A stretch of DNA of 64,000 bases from Neoluteolibacter marinus. Its GTDB lineage: Bacteria; Verrucomicrobiota; Verrucomicrobiia; Verrucomicrobiales; Akkermansiaceae. The notes below the pieces were generated by a model. That model saw only the letters and a list, made by a program, of their open reading frames with translations. It was not told the DNA's origin and ran no database searches. Shown in pieces: positions 48,503 through 58,200 of the stretch; the stretch's first letter is position 1; every line of letters begins with the position of its first letter. The position numbers were made by a program, and so were the translations under genes. The stretch spans positions 62,001 through 126,000 of the forward strand of contig NZ_JACZFQ010000025.1 of NCBI RefSeq assembly GCF_014904755.1. The letters run 5' to 3'.

Positions 48503-49306
48503 TCAGCCCCACTGCGCCGGATCCATCCCGTAGAACTTCACCAGTTCCGCGAACACCTCCGGCTCCTCCCGCTTCAGCCCCTTCGCGCGCTCGAAGAAGG
48601 TCTCCGTCGCCACCGCGAAAAACTCCGCCGGATTGGTGGCACCATAGTCGTCCAGCACGCTGCGTTTGCCCGCTCCCACCCGCTCGCAAAACGCCTCGTA
48701 CGCCGGTTGGAATGCCGCCGACCAGCGCCCGTAGTCCTCCACCTCCTCGAACTCCGGCACCCCGTCCGCCGAGCCGTCTTCCTGGTCCAGCTGGTGGGCG
48801 AATTCATGCAGCACCACGTTCAGGCCATCCTCCGGATTCAGGTCGCCCTGCTTCACGCTCTGCCACGCCAGCACCACGCTGCCGGTTCCCCATGACTCCC
48901 CCAGCCGGACGTCCTCGCCGCCGCGCTCGCCCTTTGCCGTGTAGGCGTCGGGATACACCAGGATGCTACGAAGCTTCTCGTAGTAATCCTGCGGCCGCCT
49001 CGAGATCAGCAGGCATGCCGGTGCCGCGATCGCCAGGCGCATTTCCTCCGTCACCACTCCCAGGCCACCGCAGGGCTCGAAGGACTTCTCCGCCAGGAAC
49101 ACCTGCATCCAGCCCTCCGTCTCCATCCGGATTTCCTCCGGGATATCGCCCCATAGCGGGAACATCTCCTCGACCACCGCGCGCTGGCGCGGATCCAGGC
49201 GCAGCGACCTCAGCGCGCGGCGCTTCCGTGCCACCCGGCCCGCATGATGCCAGGCAATGAGCGCCGCCAAGGCGATGCCGCCCAGGAGAATCCACAAGCC
49301 GGTCAT
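48503..49306 (-). CDS. mtfA: MtfA-type zinc-dependent peptidase
   Basis: 267 residues with an N-terminal membrane helix (ILLGGIALAALIAWHHAG). The gluzincin zinc motif HEFAHQLD (His167, Glu168, His171) is present, with the downstream Glu of NPAEFFAVATETFF as the likely third ligand. In E. coli MtfA interacts with the Mlc repressor and so regulates glucose PTS. The E. coli protein is soluble; this one has a membrane anchor. Start ATG 49306 overlaps the upstream CorA-like gene's stop by ATGA, showing translational coupling. An in-frame longer start upstream would run through that gene's 3' end. Confidence 0.92.
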   Translation of the reverse strand: MTGLWILLGGIALAALIAWHHAGRVARKRRALRSLRLDPRQRAVVEEMFPLWGDIPEEIRMETEGWMQVFLAEKSFEPCGGLGVVTEEMRLAIAAPACLLISRRPQDYYEKLRSILVYPDAYTAKGERGGEDVRLGESWGTGSVVLAWQSVKQGDLNPEDGLNVVLHEFAHQLDQEDGSADGVPEFEEVEDYGRWSAAFQPAYEAFCERVGAGKRSVLDDYGATNPAEFFAVATETFFERAKGLKREEPEVFAELVKFYGMDPAQWG

Positions 49307-50049
49307 GAATCCGCCCCGGTCTTGTGGCTCACCAGCCACACCAGCCCGCCGCCCACAATCAGCCCGCCCACGAAAATCACCCAGAACCACCCGTCGACGA
49401 AACCCGGCAGCCGCACGTTCATCCCGAACAGGCCCGCCAGCGCCACCAGTGGCAGGAAGAACCCCGCCAGCAGGTTCAGCCGGAAGGCGATCTTGTTCAG
49501 CCGCTCCGTCGATTCCTGCTGCTCCTCGCTGCGTTCCGCCATCCAGTAATCCATGTTCAGCTTCGCATCGTGCGAGAGCTGCTCCGCCGCCCGCTCGATT
49601 TCCCGCGCCCGGTCGCGGATCGACCTCAGCTCGCGGTTGTCCTCGTCCTGCGCCAGCGCCTGCTCGATCGCCATCGCCTGGTTCCGCGCCGCCCGCGCCA
49701 GCGGCCCCGTTGCCCGGGCCAGCGAGAACACCTCCTCCGCCGTCTCCGAGGTCTCGACCTCCAGCTCGTGGCCGTCAATGACCTTCGAGTAGCGGTCCTG
49801 CAGCTCGGACAAGCGCTTCAACCCACGCCCTCCCGAGTAGTCCGTCCACACCTCGTCCATCCGGCGCCAGAAGATCAACGCCTCCCGCTCCGGGATCCCC
49901 GGCTTCGGCACCTCGTGGACCACCAACAGCAACTCATCGCGGCCGACCACGCAGCGCTGGTTGCCCGGCCGGTTGCTCAGCTGGTCCAGCAACTCCTCTT
50001 CCAGATCAAATCCGGCAGGCAGGTAGGGAAAATCCGCGCACTTCGACAT
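49303..50049 (-). CDS. CorA/ZntB-like membrane protein, short
   Basis: 248 residues. A largely helical cytoplasmic domain (about 1-185) is followed by two transmembrane helices, the first ending in the GMN motif (LAGLFGMNVRLPGF) that marks CorA-type Mg2+ channels and ZntB. At about 250 residues it is shorter than CorA (about 315), so the cytoplasmic funnel is reduced. The C-terminus is the usual short tail. Likely a divalent-cation channel or its inactive paralogue. It is translationally coupled to mtfA. Confidence 0.85.
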   Translation of the reverse strand: MSKCADFPYLPAGFDLEEELLDQLSNRPGNQRCVVGRDELLLVVHEVPKPGIPEREALIFWRRMDEVWTDYSGGRGLKRLSELQDRYSKVIDGHELEVETSETAEEVFSLARATGPLARAARNQAMAIEQALAQDEDNRELRSIRDRAREIERAAEQLSHDAKLNMDYWMAERSEEQQESTERLNKIAFRLNLLAGFFLPLVALAGLFGMNVRLPGFVDGWFWVIFVGGLIVGGGLVWLVSHKTGADS

Positions 50050-50118
50050 CTCCCCGCCATTTCAGGGCCGATTCCCCGAATCTCAACCCTCAAATCGCAC
50101 GCCCCCGGAGCCGCCCGG

Positions 50119-50147
50119 TTGACCTCGCCTCCGCCACCCGTTAGGGA
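50119..50147 (+). promoter_or_regulatory. Promoter of the SRPBCC gene
   Basis: -35 TTGACC (50119-50124), 17-nt spacer, -10 TAGGGA (50142-50147). The leader to ATG 50187 is about 33 nt, so this gene is not predicted to be leaderless. Confidence 0.5.
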
Positions 50148-50186
50148 ATTACAACCGGTCACCGGTTCCGTCCCCCTCACAAGAAC

Positions 50187-50621
50187 ATGTCCACCTTTCG
50201 TCATTCGCGGGAAATCCCGTCCAGCCCCGCGGCCGTCTTCGAGGCCTTCAGCGACCCCGGGCGCCTCGCCCGCTGGTGGGGGCCGGACGGCTTCACCAAC
50301 ACCTTCGAGACTTTCGAATTCCGCCCCGGCGGCCGCTGGCTGTTCACCATGCACGGCCCCGACGGCACCAATTACCCGAACGTGTCCGAGTTCCTCGAAA
50401 TCGTTCCTCCGTCGTTGTTGCGCATCAAACACGACTGCCTGCCCTTCTTCGAGATCACGATCACCCTCGAAGCGGTGCCGGCCGGCACCCTGCTCACCTG
50501 GGTCGGCGTTTTTGAGAACGCGGCGTTCGCGGAACAGCACCGGGAATTCTTGGAATCCGCGAACGAACAGAACCTGAACCGGCTCGCCGGCGTGGTCCTC
50601 GGGACTTCTGCGGACGCCTGA
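50187..50621 (+). CDS. SRPBCC (AHSA1-type) small-ligand-binding protein
   Basis: 144 residues with the START/Bet v1-like fold typical of AHSA1: the N-terminal FRHSREIPSSPAAVFEAFSD with the LARWWGPDGF motif, then strand repeats FRPGGRWLFTMHGPDG and EAVPAGTLLTWVGVF. Members bind hydrophobic ligands; the ligand here is unknown. The gene stands alone and converges with hisA with an 8-nt gap. Confidence 0.88.
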   Translation: MSTFRHSREIPSSPAAVFEAFSDPGRLARWWGPDGFTNTFETFEFRPGGRWLFTMHGPDGTNYPNVSEFLEIVPPSLLRIKHDCLPFFEITITLEAVPAGTLLTWVGVFENAAFAEQHREFLESANEQNLNRLAGVVLGTSADA

Positions 50622-50629
50622 CCACGCCG

Positions 50630-51391
50630 CTAGCGCCCATTCCAAGCGACAAGTTCCGCGTAGGTCACGCCCTTGCCGCCGAAGATGTCGAGGGCCGAGC
50701 CCACGGTGACATCCACCTTGCCGACGGAAAGCTCCGCGACCTTTTCCACGTCCGCCATCGACGCGGCACCGCCGGCATAGGTCATGGGACGGCCGGCCCA
50801 GCCGCCGAGCATCGTCACCAGTTCGCCGTCGATCCCGCCGCACAGGCCTTCCACGTCCGCGGCGTGGATCAGGAATTCGCCGCACCACGGCGCCAAGCGG
50901 TCCAGCGTCGCGGGAGTCACCTCCAGGTCCGTCAGCGTTTGCCACCGGTCCATCGCCACCGTCCAGCCGCTGGCGGTGCGGCGGCATGAAAGGTCGACCA
51001 CCAGCCGCTCCGCGCCGATCGCGTCCACCAGCTCCTTCAAGCGCGCTTCGGAAAAGCGCCCGTCCTCGAAAAGCCAGGACGTCACGATCACATGCGAGGC
51101 CCCGGCCGCGAGCCACTCACCGGCGTTGCCCGCATGGATCCCGCCGCCGATCTGCAAGCCTCCCGGCCAGGCCGACAATGCCTCCTTGGCCGCATCCTCG
51201 TTGCCCGGCCCCAGCTTGATCACGTGGCCGCCGGTCAGGCCGTCGCCGCGGAACATCCCCGCGAACTCCCCGGCCCCGGCACTGGCCACGAAATTCTCCC
51301 TCGGCCCGGGTCCGTCGTCGCGCAGCGTGCCGCCGACGATCTGCTTCACCTTGCCCTGATGGAGGTCGATGCACGGGCGGAACTTCGTCAT
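50630..51391 (-). CDS. hisA: ProFAR isomerase, eukaryote-type HisA
   Basis: 253 residues. The start MTKFRPCIDLHQGKVKQIVG closely follows fungal/plant HIS6/HISN3 proteins rather than the usual bacterial HisA. It should isomerise ProFAR to PRFAR in histidine synthesis (a TIM barrel). The catalytic residues fit the family: early Asp in CIDLHQG and a late Asp in the strand ending HAADVEGLCGG; the GG(I/A)-type phosphate loops are present (IGGGI, AGGAAS). This type occurs in several bacterial groups, but sporadically. No other his gene is next to it. Its promoter (51398-51425) predicts a leaderless mRNA. Confidence 0.92.
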   Translation of the reverse strand: MTKFRPCIDLHQGKVKQIVGGTLRDDGPGPRENFVASAGAGEFAGMFRGDGLTGGHVIKLGPGNEDAAKEALSAWPGGLQIGGGIHAGNAGEWLAAGASHVIVTSWLFEDGRFSEARLKELVDAIGAERLVVDLSCRRTASGWTVAMDRWQTLTDLEVTPATLDRLAPWCGEFLIHAADVEGLCGGIDGELVTMLGGWAGRPMTYAGGAASMADVEKVAELSVGKVDVTVGSALDIFGGKGVTYAELVAWNGR

Positions 51392-51397
51392 GCGCGG

Positions 51398-51425
51398 AGC
51401 GTCCGCGCTTCGCCCCGCGAGTCAA
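51398..51425 (-). promoter_or_regulatory. Promoter of hisA, leaderless geometry
   Basis: On the minus strand: -35 TTGACT (51420-51425), 16-nt spacer, weak -10 GACGCT (51398-51403), then 6 nt to ATG 51391. Confidence 0.4.
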
Positions 51426-51448
51426 GCCCGCTCCGGACACCCCGCCGC

Positions 51449-52792
51449 TCACCCGTCCTCCTGGACCGCGCCGGTCATCGCCGCCGCGTGGCCGCGTTTC
51501 TCGTTGATGAACAGCGTCAACAGCAGCGCCACCCCGAGGAATCCTCCTAACAGGACCAGCGACGGCGGCGTCCCCATCGTGTCCTTCACCCACGCGAACG
51601 GAAAGGTCATCACCGCCGCCACCTTGAACATCAGCCCCCAGATCCCGAACATTTCCGCCGCCTTCTCCGGCGGGGCCAGGTAGCTGACGAAGGCCCGGTT
51701 CGCCGAGCCCAGCGACCCGAGCCCGAAACCTAACAGGTTCCCGATCAACCACAGCGGCCAGGTCGGGTAGGCCGACCCGTCGCCCGCCGCGGCATGGCTT
51801 TCGTAAAGGTGCGCGTATCCCGCGAAACCGATCGCCGATCCCATCCACACCACCAGCAGGGCCGCCGTCATCCGCCGGTGGCCGACCCGGTCCTGGAACA
51901 GCATCGGCACGAAAGTCCCGACGATCCCCGACACCGTGATCACCGCCATGAAGATCACCAGCTTCTCCTGGTTGAAGCCGTATTCCCCCGCCAGCTTGCT
52001 CGCGAACGACACCACCACCGTCATCCCGGTTCCGCAGAAGAACGACGCGAACATCAACATCGCCAGATCGCGGTAACCCTTCAGGTGACCCAGCGTCTCA
52101 CCCAACCGGACGAATCCGGAGGTGAGCAGGTTCTTCCCCGGATGGACCTCCCGCACCACCGCCGGCTCGCGCAAGCCGAGGAGGGTCGGGATCGTGAACA
52201 GGAAAAACCACAGTCCCGCCCCGACGAAGAACGGCCGCCACTGCTCCGGCGTCTCCAGGTGGAACACCGTCATGCACACCGCCGTCGCCCCCAGCAACAG
52301 CAGCGCCGCGAAGTACGCCAGCCCCCACGAGAATCCGCTCACCCGGCCCACCTCGTCGTGCCGTGCCAGGGTCGGCAGGAAGGCCGCCAGGAAATTCTCG
52401 CCGATCGCAAACGCGAAGTTCGCCGGGATGTAGAGCAACAGCGCCAGCCAGATCTGCCCCGGCTGCACCAGCGCCAGCCCGCAGGTGAAAAGGCTGCACA
52501 TCAGCCCCGTCGCGATCAGCCCGCGCTTCTTCCACGCCCGCTCGTCCGCCGCCGCACCGGCCAGCGGCGACAGCAGGGCGGCGAGCACCATGCTGGAACC
52601 ATAGGCGATCGACCACCAGCGGTCGTCGGTGCCGGTGTCCCGCACCACCACCGCGCTGAAGAAGATCGAGAACAACAAGGTGTTGACGATCAGCGTGAAC
52701 GACTGGTTCGCGACGTCGAAAGAGATCCAGCTCCACAGCTGCTCCTGCTTCGGCAAGCCCTGCAGCGGATAGAAGCGGCGGAAGTTGATCAT
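51449..52792 (-). CDS. MFS transporter, UMF1/Atg22-like
   Basis: 447 residues with twelve predicted membrane helices. The opening LWSWISFDVANQSFTLIVNT and the segment SIAYGSSMVLAALLSPLAG are typical of the Atg22/UMF1 MFS group, thought to move amino acids or similar solutes. The cytoplasmic loop ADERAWKKRGLIATG shows the usual MFS charge pattern. The start is ATG 52792, as the longer reading is not plausible. It lies next to hisA on the same strand (57-nt gap), but hisA has its own promoter. The substrate is unknown. Confidence 0.88.
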   Translation of the reverse strand: MINFRRFYPLQGLPKQEQLWSWISFDVANQSFTLIVNTLLFSIFFSAVVVRDTGTDDRWWSIAYGSSMVLAALLSPLAGAAADERAWKKRGLIATGLMCSLFTCGLALVQPGQIWLALLLYIPANFAFAIGENFLAAFLPTLARHDEVGRVSGFSWGLAYFAALLLLGATAVCMTVFHLETPEQWRPFFVGAGLWFFLFTIPTLLGLREPAVVREVHPGKNLLTSGFVRLGETLGHLKGYRDLAMLMFASFFCGTGMTVVVSFASKLAGEYGFNQEKLVIFMAVITVSGIVGTFVPMLFQDRVGHRRMTAALLVVWMGSAIGFAGYAHLYESHAAAGDGSAYPTWPLWLIGNLLGFGLGSLGSANRAFVSYLAPPEKAAEMFGIWGLMFKVAAVMTFPFAWVKDTMGTPPSLVLLGGFLGVALLLTLFINEKRGHAAAMTGAVQEDG

Positions 52793-52930
52793 GGCGCCAA
52801 GTTTGCGATGCCATGCTGGCCGGATTCCCCGGCAATGCAACCCGCCGTCCGCCGAAACACCCCGCCCGCCTCCAGAAACTTCGTGCCCGCGGGCAACGAA
52901 ACCGCCAGCCTGCGCGTAGCCACGGACTTC

Positions 52931-54016
52931 ATGAAGCGACTCCTCTTGATCCTCGCCCTGCTGCCCTCCTGCAAGAAGGAGCAAGCCGCCACCGCGCCCG
53001 CCTCATCGCTTCCCCCGCAGGTCGCCGGCCTCGAGCGGCGGGACGGCATGGTCCTCCTTCCCGGCGGCCCCTTCACCATGGGCCACGACGGCACCTTCCA
53101 GACCCCTTTCGGCCCCAAGGAATTCCCCGAGGAAAGCCCCGCCCACAAGGTCACCGTGAACCCGTTCTGGATCGACGAGACCGAAGTCACCAACGCGCAG
53201 TTCGCCGCTTTCATCGAGGCGACGGACTACGTCACCTTCGCCGAGCGCGAGGTCAATGCCGCCGATTTCCCCGCCGAGGCCCGCGACAGCCTGCCGGCGG
53301 AAAAGTTCACCAACGGCGGCATCGTCTTCCGCGAGGACGCCGCCATCGAAGGCAACCCCAACCTCCCCGGCCGCGCGATCGAGTGGTGGCGCTGGGACCC
53401 CACCGCGAACTGGCGGCACCCGGCCGGTGGGGACAGCTCGATCGAAGGCAAGGACGAGCACCCGGTGGTCTGCGTCACCTACGAGGACGCCCACGCCTAC
53501 GCGCAATGGGCCGGCAAGCGCCTGCCCACCGAAGCCGAGTGGGAATTCGCCGCCCGCGGCGGCCTCGAGGGGAAGACCTATGCCTGGGGCGACGAGCTGA
53601 ATCCCGACAACCGCTGGATGGCCAACACCTGGCAGGGCGAGTTCCCGAACAGCAACACCGGCGAGGACGGCTTCACCGCCACTTCGCCCGCCCGCACCTA
53701 CCCGCCCAACGCCTACGGCCTCCACGACATGGCCGGCAACGTCTGGGAAATCTGCAGCGATCTCTACGACCCGGCCTACTTCTCCGATTGCGACCCCGAC
53801 AACCCGCAGGGTCCCGCCGTCTGGGTCAACCGCGACACCGGCCGCCGCGGCGAGGGCACCATCCACCGCGTCACCAAGGGCGGCTCCTTCCTCTGCCACG
53901 TCTCCTACTGCATGCGCTACCGCCCCTCCGCCCGCCAGTCGCAGGACACCGAGTCGCCCACCAACCACACCGGCTTCCGCTGCGTGAAGGACGCCAAGCC
54001 CCCGGGTGCCCCTTGA
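52931..54016 (+). CDS. Formylglycine-generating enzyme (SUMF1/FGE) lipoprotein
   Basis: 361 residues with a lipoprotein-like signal (lipobox LPSC, Cys14), so probably a periplasmic or outer-membrane lipoprotein. The FGE fold is complete: MVLLPGGPFTMG, FWIDETEVTNAQFAAFIEAT, KRLPTEAEWEFAARGG, GLHDMAGNVWEICSD and the C-terminal GGSFLCHVSYCMRYRPSARQ with Cys322 and Cys327, the copper-binding catalytic pair of aerobic FGE. That pair argues for a true sulfatase activator rather than one of the many Cys-less FGE-fold proteins. It would convert a Cys or Ser in an exported sulfatase to formylglycine. No sulfatase gene is in this window. Confidence 0.93.
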   Translation: MKRLLLILALLPSCKKEQAATAPASSLPPQVAGLERRDGMVLLPGGPFTMGHDGTFQTPFGPKEFPEESPAHKVTVNPFWIDETEVTNAQFAAFIEATDYVTFAEREVNAADFPAEARDSLPAEKFTNGGIVFREDAAIEGNPNLPGRAIEWWRWDPTANWRHPAGGDSSIEGKDEHPVVCVTYEDAHAYAQWAGKRLPTEAEWEFAARGGLEGKTYAWGDELNPDNRWMANTWQGEFPNSNTGEDGFTATSPARTYPPNAYGLHDMAGNVWEICSDLYDPAYFSDCDPDNPQGPAVWVNRDTGRRGEGTIHRVTKGGSFLCHVSYCMRYRPSARQSQDTESPTNHTGFRCVKDAKPPGAP

Positions 54017-54030
54017 TCCACTTCAGCCCC

Positions 54031-54810
54031 ATGAAACAACAAACCCACCCTTCCCCCCGCCTGCCCGGCCGTCCGGTGCTCGCCGCCGCGCTGGTGCTTG
54101 TCCTCGCCGCCTGCCACGCGGCCGCCGCCGACACGACCGTGCCGATCCGGCCATCGCCCGCCCTCGAAAGCAAGGGTGGCACCGGCACCAAGGGCTATGT
54201 TCCCTTTCCCGACGAGGAACCTTTCCTCAAAAAGGTCACCGAGAAGGAGATCAGCCTCTGGCCCGAACTCAAGATGCCCAAGCCCGCGAACATGCCCGAA
54301 GCGGAATGGAAGAAGATCGAGGACCAGATGGCCGAGCATAAGAAGAACTCGATCCCCGTCGCCGATTACGAACTCACCGAACAGGCCGGCCAGTACGTCG
54401 GCTGGTGCGGCATTGTCCGGGAGATCGGCTACGATCCCGCGAAAGACCAGACCCGCCTGCTGGTTGAGCACAAGTACTTCGACGGCCTCACCGACCTGCA
54501 CCTCCACATCGTCTCCATCTTCGGCGCCGGGGACTTCCAGGTCGCCATTCCCGGCAAGCTCAAGCCGGACCAGATCAAGCCGCTGTCGCTGGTCCGCATC
54601 TATGGCAAGGTGCTCGCGGGCAACGAGGCGGGCCCCGCGATCCGCGCCGACTACATCCGCGTCTGGGACTGGGGCTTCTTCACCTTCATGGACTACGGCA
54701 AGGACAAGGGCAACGCGAAGTGGCGCAAGCTGAGAACCGTCGATGACGACGACATCTACGACCCGCGCCCGGACCCGTCGTTCTACGAAACCCGCCTCGG
54801 CAAGCGATGA
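54031..54810 (+). CDS. Lipoprotein of unknown function
   Basis: 259 residues with a signal (RPVLAAALVLVLAACHAAAA) that contains a possible lipobox LAAC. The mature protein is hydrophilic, with a beta-rich core containing EQAGQYVGWCGIVREIGYD, KYFDGLTDLHLHIVSIFG and IRADYIRVWDWGFFTFM. The family is not recognised. ATG 54031 is 14 nt after the FGE gene stop, so all three genes from 52931 to 55178 form one operon. The stop shares ATGA with the next gene. Confidence 0.7.
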   Translation: MKQQTHPSPRLPGRPVLAAALVLVLAACHAAAADTTVPIRPSPALESKGGTGTKGYVPFPDEEPFLKKVTEKEISLWPELKMPKPANMPEAEWKKIEDQMAEHKKNSIPVADYELTEQAGQYVGWCGIVREIGYDPAKDQTRLLVEHKYFDGLTDLHLHIVSIFGAGDFQVAIPGKLKPDQIKPLSLVRIYGKVLAGNEAGPAIRADYIRVWDWGFFTFMDYGKDKGNAKWRKLRTVDDDDIYDPRPDPSFYETRLGKR

Positions 54811-55178
54811 AATGGACTGACAATCCGTACCACCGCACCGCGACCGAAGCGGAGGATCTTTCCTATCCTCCATCGGGCGGGCGGGTGAAGCAGGTGATCC
54901 TCGGGGGCATCCTGCCAGCGGTGATCCTGTATTTCGCCGCACGGGCGTGGATCTCCGAAGAAGCCGTCTGGTTCGGACGCGGCCGTTCGGATCTCCTTCT
55001 CCAGGGACCGGCCGCCCGGGCGATGGCCGTGACCTACGCCAGCGCCGGTCTGTTCTGCCACTTCCGTTGGTTCTGGGGGCTCGTCCCGGTGTATCGGGTT
55101 TTCGAGATAGGGACGATCCTCTCGATCCTCGGCTTCCTGGGAGGGCTGGGATTTGCCGGTTATCACGTCTTGTTCTGA
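54807..55178 (+). CDS. Small membrane protein of unknown function
   Basis: 123 residues with a soluble N-terminus (MKWTDNPYHRTATEAEDLSY) followed by about three hydrophobic helices (VILGGILPAVILYFAARAW, TYASAGLFCHFRWFWGLV and LSILGFLGGLGFAGY). No family is recognised. It is translationally coupled (ATGA) to the lipoprotein upstream, and converges with dnaE2 with a 24-nt gap. Confidence 0.65.
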   Translation: MKWTDNPYHRTATEAEDLSYPPSGGRVKQVILGGILPAVILYFAARAWISEEAVWFGRGRSDLLLQGPAARAMAVTYASAGLFCHFRWFWGLVPVYRVFEIGTILSILGFLGGLGFAGYHVLF

Positions 55179-55202
55179 ATCAAGGGCACTCAAGCCGCGG
55201 GC

Positions 55203-58200
55203 CTAATGGAAATCATGCGACCGCGCCGCGTGGCTCGTGTCGATACCCGGCAGCGGATGCACCGCCGTCACGAACACCGTCCGCTGCTCGCCTTCGGAAA
55301 CCTGCACCCGGCCCTCGGCCAGCAGGAAGGGCTCGCTGACGATCACCAGCCGCAGACGCTGGAAGGTCTTCTTCGGCACGAACAGGTTCGTGATCCCCGT
55401 CTCGTCCTCCAGCGAAATGAAGCAGTGCCCCTTCGCCGTTCCCGGCCGCTGGCGGCAGATCACCAGCCCGCCCACCCTCACCGGCAGGCCCGACGGCAGC
55501 TCCTTGAGGCCGCGGGCGGTGACCAGTTCCAGCGCGCTCTTGCGCCGCCACAGGCTCATCGGATGCGGCCCGGTCGAGGCGCCCTGGGTCTCCATGTCGG
55601 CGGCCACCCGTTCCTCCATCGACATCGCCGGCAGCGGCTCCTCGGCGACCCGCGCGCTGCTTTCCAGCAGGTCCCCGTACAACGGCAGCTCCACCTGCCA
55701 CATCGCCTGCCGCCGATGGCCCGCCGCGGGCAGGTCGTTCAAGGCCCCGGCCCGCGCCAGGATCCGTCGCTCCTTGGCATTCGGCCGGACCCGGCCGAGG
55801 AAATCGTCCAGCGAGCGGAACGCCTCCCGCCCCCGTTCCGCGACGATCCGTTCCTGCGTCTCCGCCGCCACGCCCTTCAGACGGTGCAGGCCGAGCCGGA
55901 TCGTCTTCTCCGCCACCACATCGCTCTCTATCTTACTATGGACACAGGAGACCGGCAGCACCCGCACCCCGTGGCGCTTGGCATCCTGGATCAGCGAGTG
56001 GGTCGAGTAGAAGCCCATCGGCTGGTTGTTGATCAGGCCGGTGTAAAACTCCGCCGGATGATGGACCTTCAGCCAGCACGACCAGTAGGCGATCGAGGCG
56101 AAGGACAGCGCGTGGCTTTCCGGGAAGCCGTAGAGCGCGAAGTTGCCGGTCGCCTGCACCACCTTTTCCTGCACCTCCTCCGCCACGCCGCGCCCGGTCA
56201 TGCGCTGGCGCAGCTTCACCACCACCCGCTGCATCCGCTCGTCGGAACGGTTGAAGGCCATCGCCCGCCGCAACTCGGTCGCCTCGGCCCCGTCGAAGCC
56301 GGCCAGGATCATCGACATCCTCAGCACCTGCTCCTGGAACAAGGGCACGCCGAGGGTGCGGCCGAGCACCTCGCGCAAGTCGTCGTGGATGTAGTCCGGC
56401 TTCTCCAGCCCGTTGCGCCGCCGCAGGTAGGGGTGCAGCAGCTCGCCGACGATCGGCCCGGGCCGGACGATCGCCACCTGGATCGCCACCTCGTAGAAAT
56501 GGTCCGGCTTGAGGATCGCCAGCGTCGACATCTGGGCGCGCGACTCGACCTGGAAGGTTCCCACGGTGTCGGCGCGGTGGAGCAGGTCGTAGACCGCGCG
56601 GTCCTCGAGGTTGACCTCCGCCAGATCGACCGGCGTCCCGCGGCGGGCGCAGATTTCGATCGCGTTCTCCATCGCCGCCAGCATTCCCAGCCCTAACAGG
56701 TCGATCTTGACGATGCCGAGGTCCTCGCAGTCGTCCTTGTCCCACTGCACCACCGTGCGCCCGGGCATCGTCGCGGGCTGGACCGGTACCACCTCGTCGA
56801 GCCCGCGGTCGCAGATGACCATCCCCCCGGAATGCTGGCCCAGATGGCGCGGCATCCCGAGCACCGCATGGTAGAGCCTTTGCAAGGCCGGCAGCCGCGG
56901 GTGCGAGGGTGGCAGCAGGTTTGCGAGCTGCTGTTCGAAGGTTTCGCGTGCGTCCGCTTCCTGTTCCGCCACCGATTTCGTCCGGTCGTCCTCCTCCCAG
57001 CGCCCCTCCCCGCCGTGCCCGCCCTGGGTCGAAAAGCGGTCCGCCAGCGAGGGCGGGAAGCCGAGCACCTTCGACATCTCGCGAAAGGCCGAGCGCGGCC
57101 GGTAGGTGATCACGTTCGCGGTCATCGCCGCACAGCGCGCGCCGTACTTGCGGAAGACATGCTGGATGACCTTCTCGCGCTGGTCGCCGGACGGGAAGTC
57201 GATGTCGATGTCCGGCCAGCTCTTGTGCTTGCCCTGCGCGGCGAGGTGCTCGGACAGGAAGCGCTCGAAGACCAGCTTGTGCTTCACCGCGTCGACATTG
57301 GTGATGCCGAGCACGAAGCAAACCAGCGAGTTGGCCGCCGAGCCGCGGCCCTGGCAGAGGATGCCGTTGGTGCGGGCGAAGTCGGAGATTTCCTGGACGA
57401 TCAGGAAGTAGCCGGAAAGCTCCAGCCGCCCGATCAGATCGATCTCCTTCCCGATCTGGCGGCGGATCTCGCCCTTGCAGTGGCCGTAACGGCGCAGCGC
57501 GCCTTCGTGGCTCTTCACCCGCAGGTACTCCGTCTGCTCCGCGGCGGACAAGCGCCGGCCGTCCTCCGCGGTGAAGTCGGGAAAGGCGTAGCCGAGGTTT
57601 TCCAAGGTGAACTCGATCCGGTCCGCCAGCCGCCGGGTGTTGGCCAGCGCCTCCGGCAGGTCGGCGAACAGGGCCGCCATCTCGCGCGGCGATTTCAGGT
57701 GGCGCTCGCCGTTCGGCGCGAGCAGGCGGCCGGCGGCATCGAGCGGCAGGTGGTGGCGCAGGCAGGTGAAGGCATCGGCCAGCAGGCGCTCGCCGCGGGT
57801 GGCATGGAGCGGCGCGTTGCTGGCGAGCAGCGGCAATTTCAAATGCGCGGCCAGGTCCACCAGGTGGCGGTTCAGCCGGCCATCGTCGCGCAGCCCGTGG
57901 CGGAGGATTTCCACATACACGTTCTCCCGCCCGAACATCATCACCAGCCCTTCCGCGGCCCGCAGCGCCGCCTCCCGGTCGTCGGCTAACAAGTGCCGCA
58001 TCACCGGCCCCTCGCGGTCGCCGGTCAGGGCGATCAGGTCGCCCTGGTTCAGCGCGCCGTGCGCGACGACCTCCTGCAGGTGGCGGTTGCTCAGGTGGCG
58101 CGAAAGGATGCGGTAGCCCGCCCGCGTCGCACACAGCACCGGCACGTGGGCACCGTCAATCTCCAGCGTCGCCCCGGCGATCGCGCGGATCCCGCAGGCC

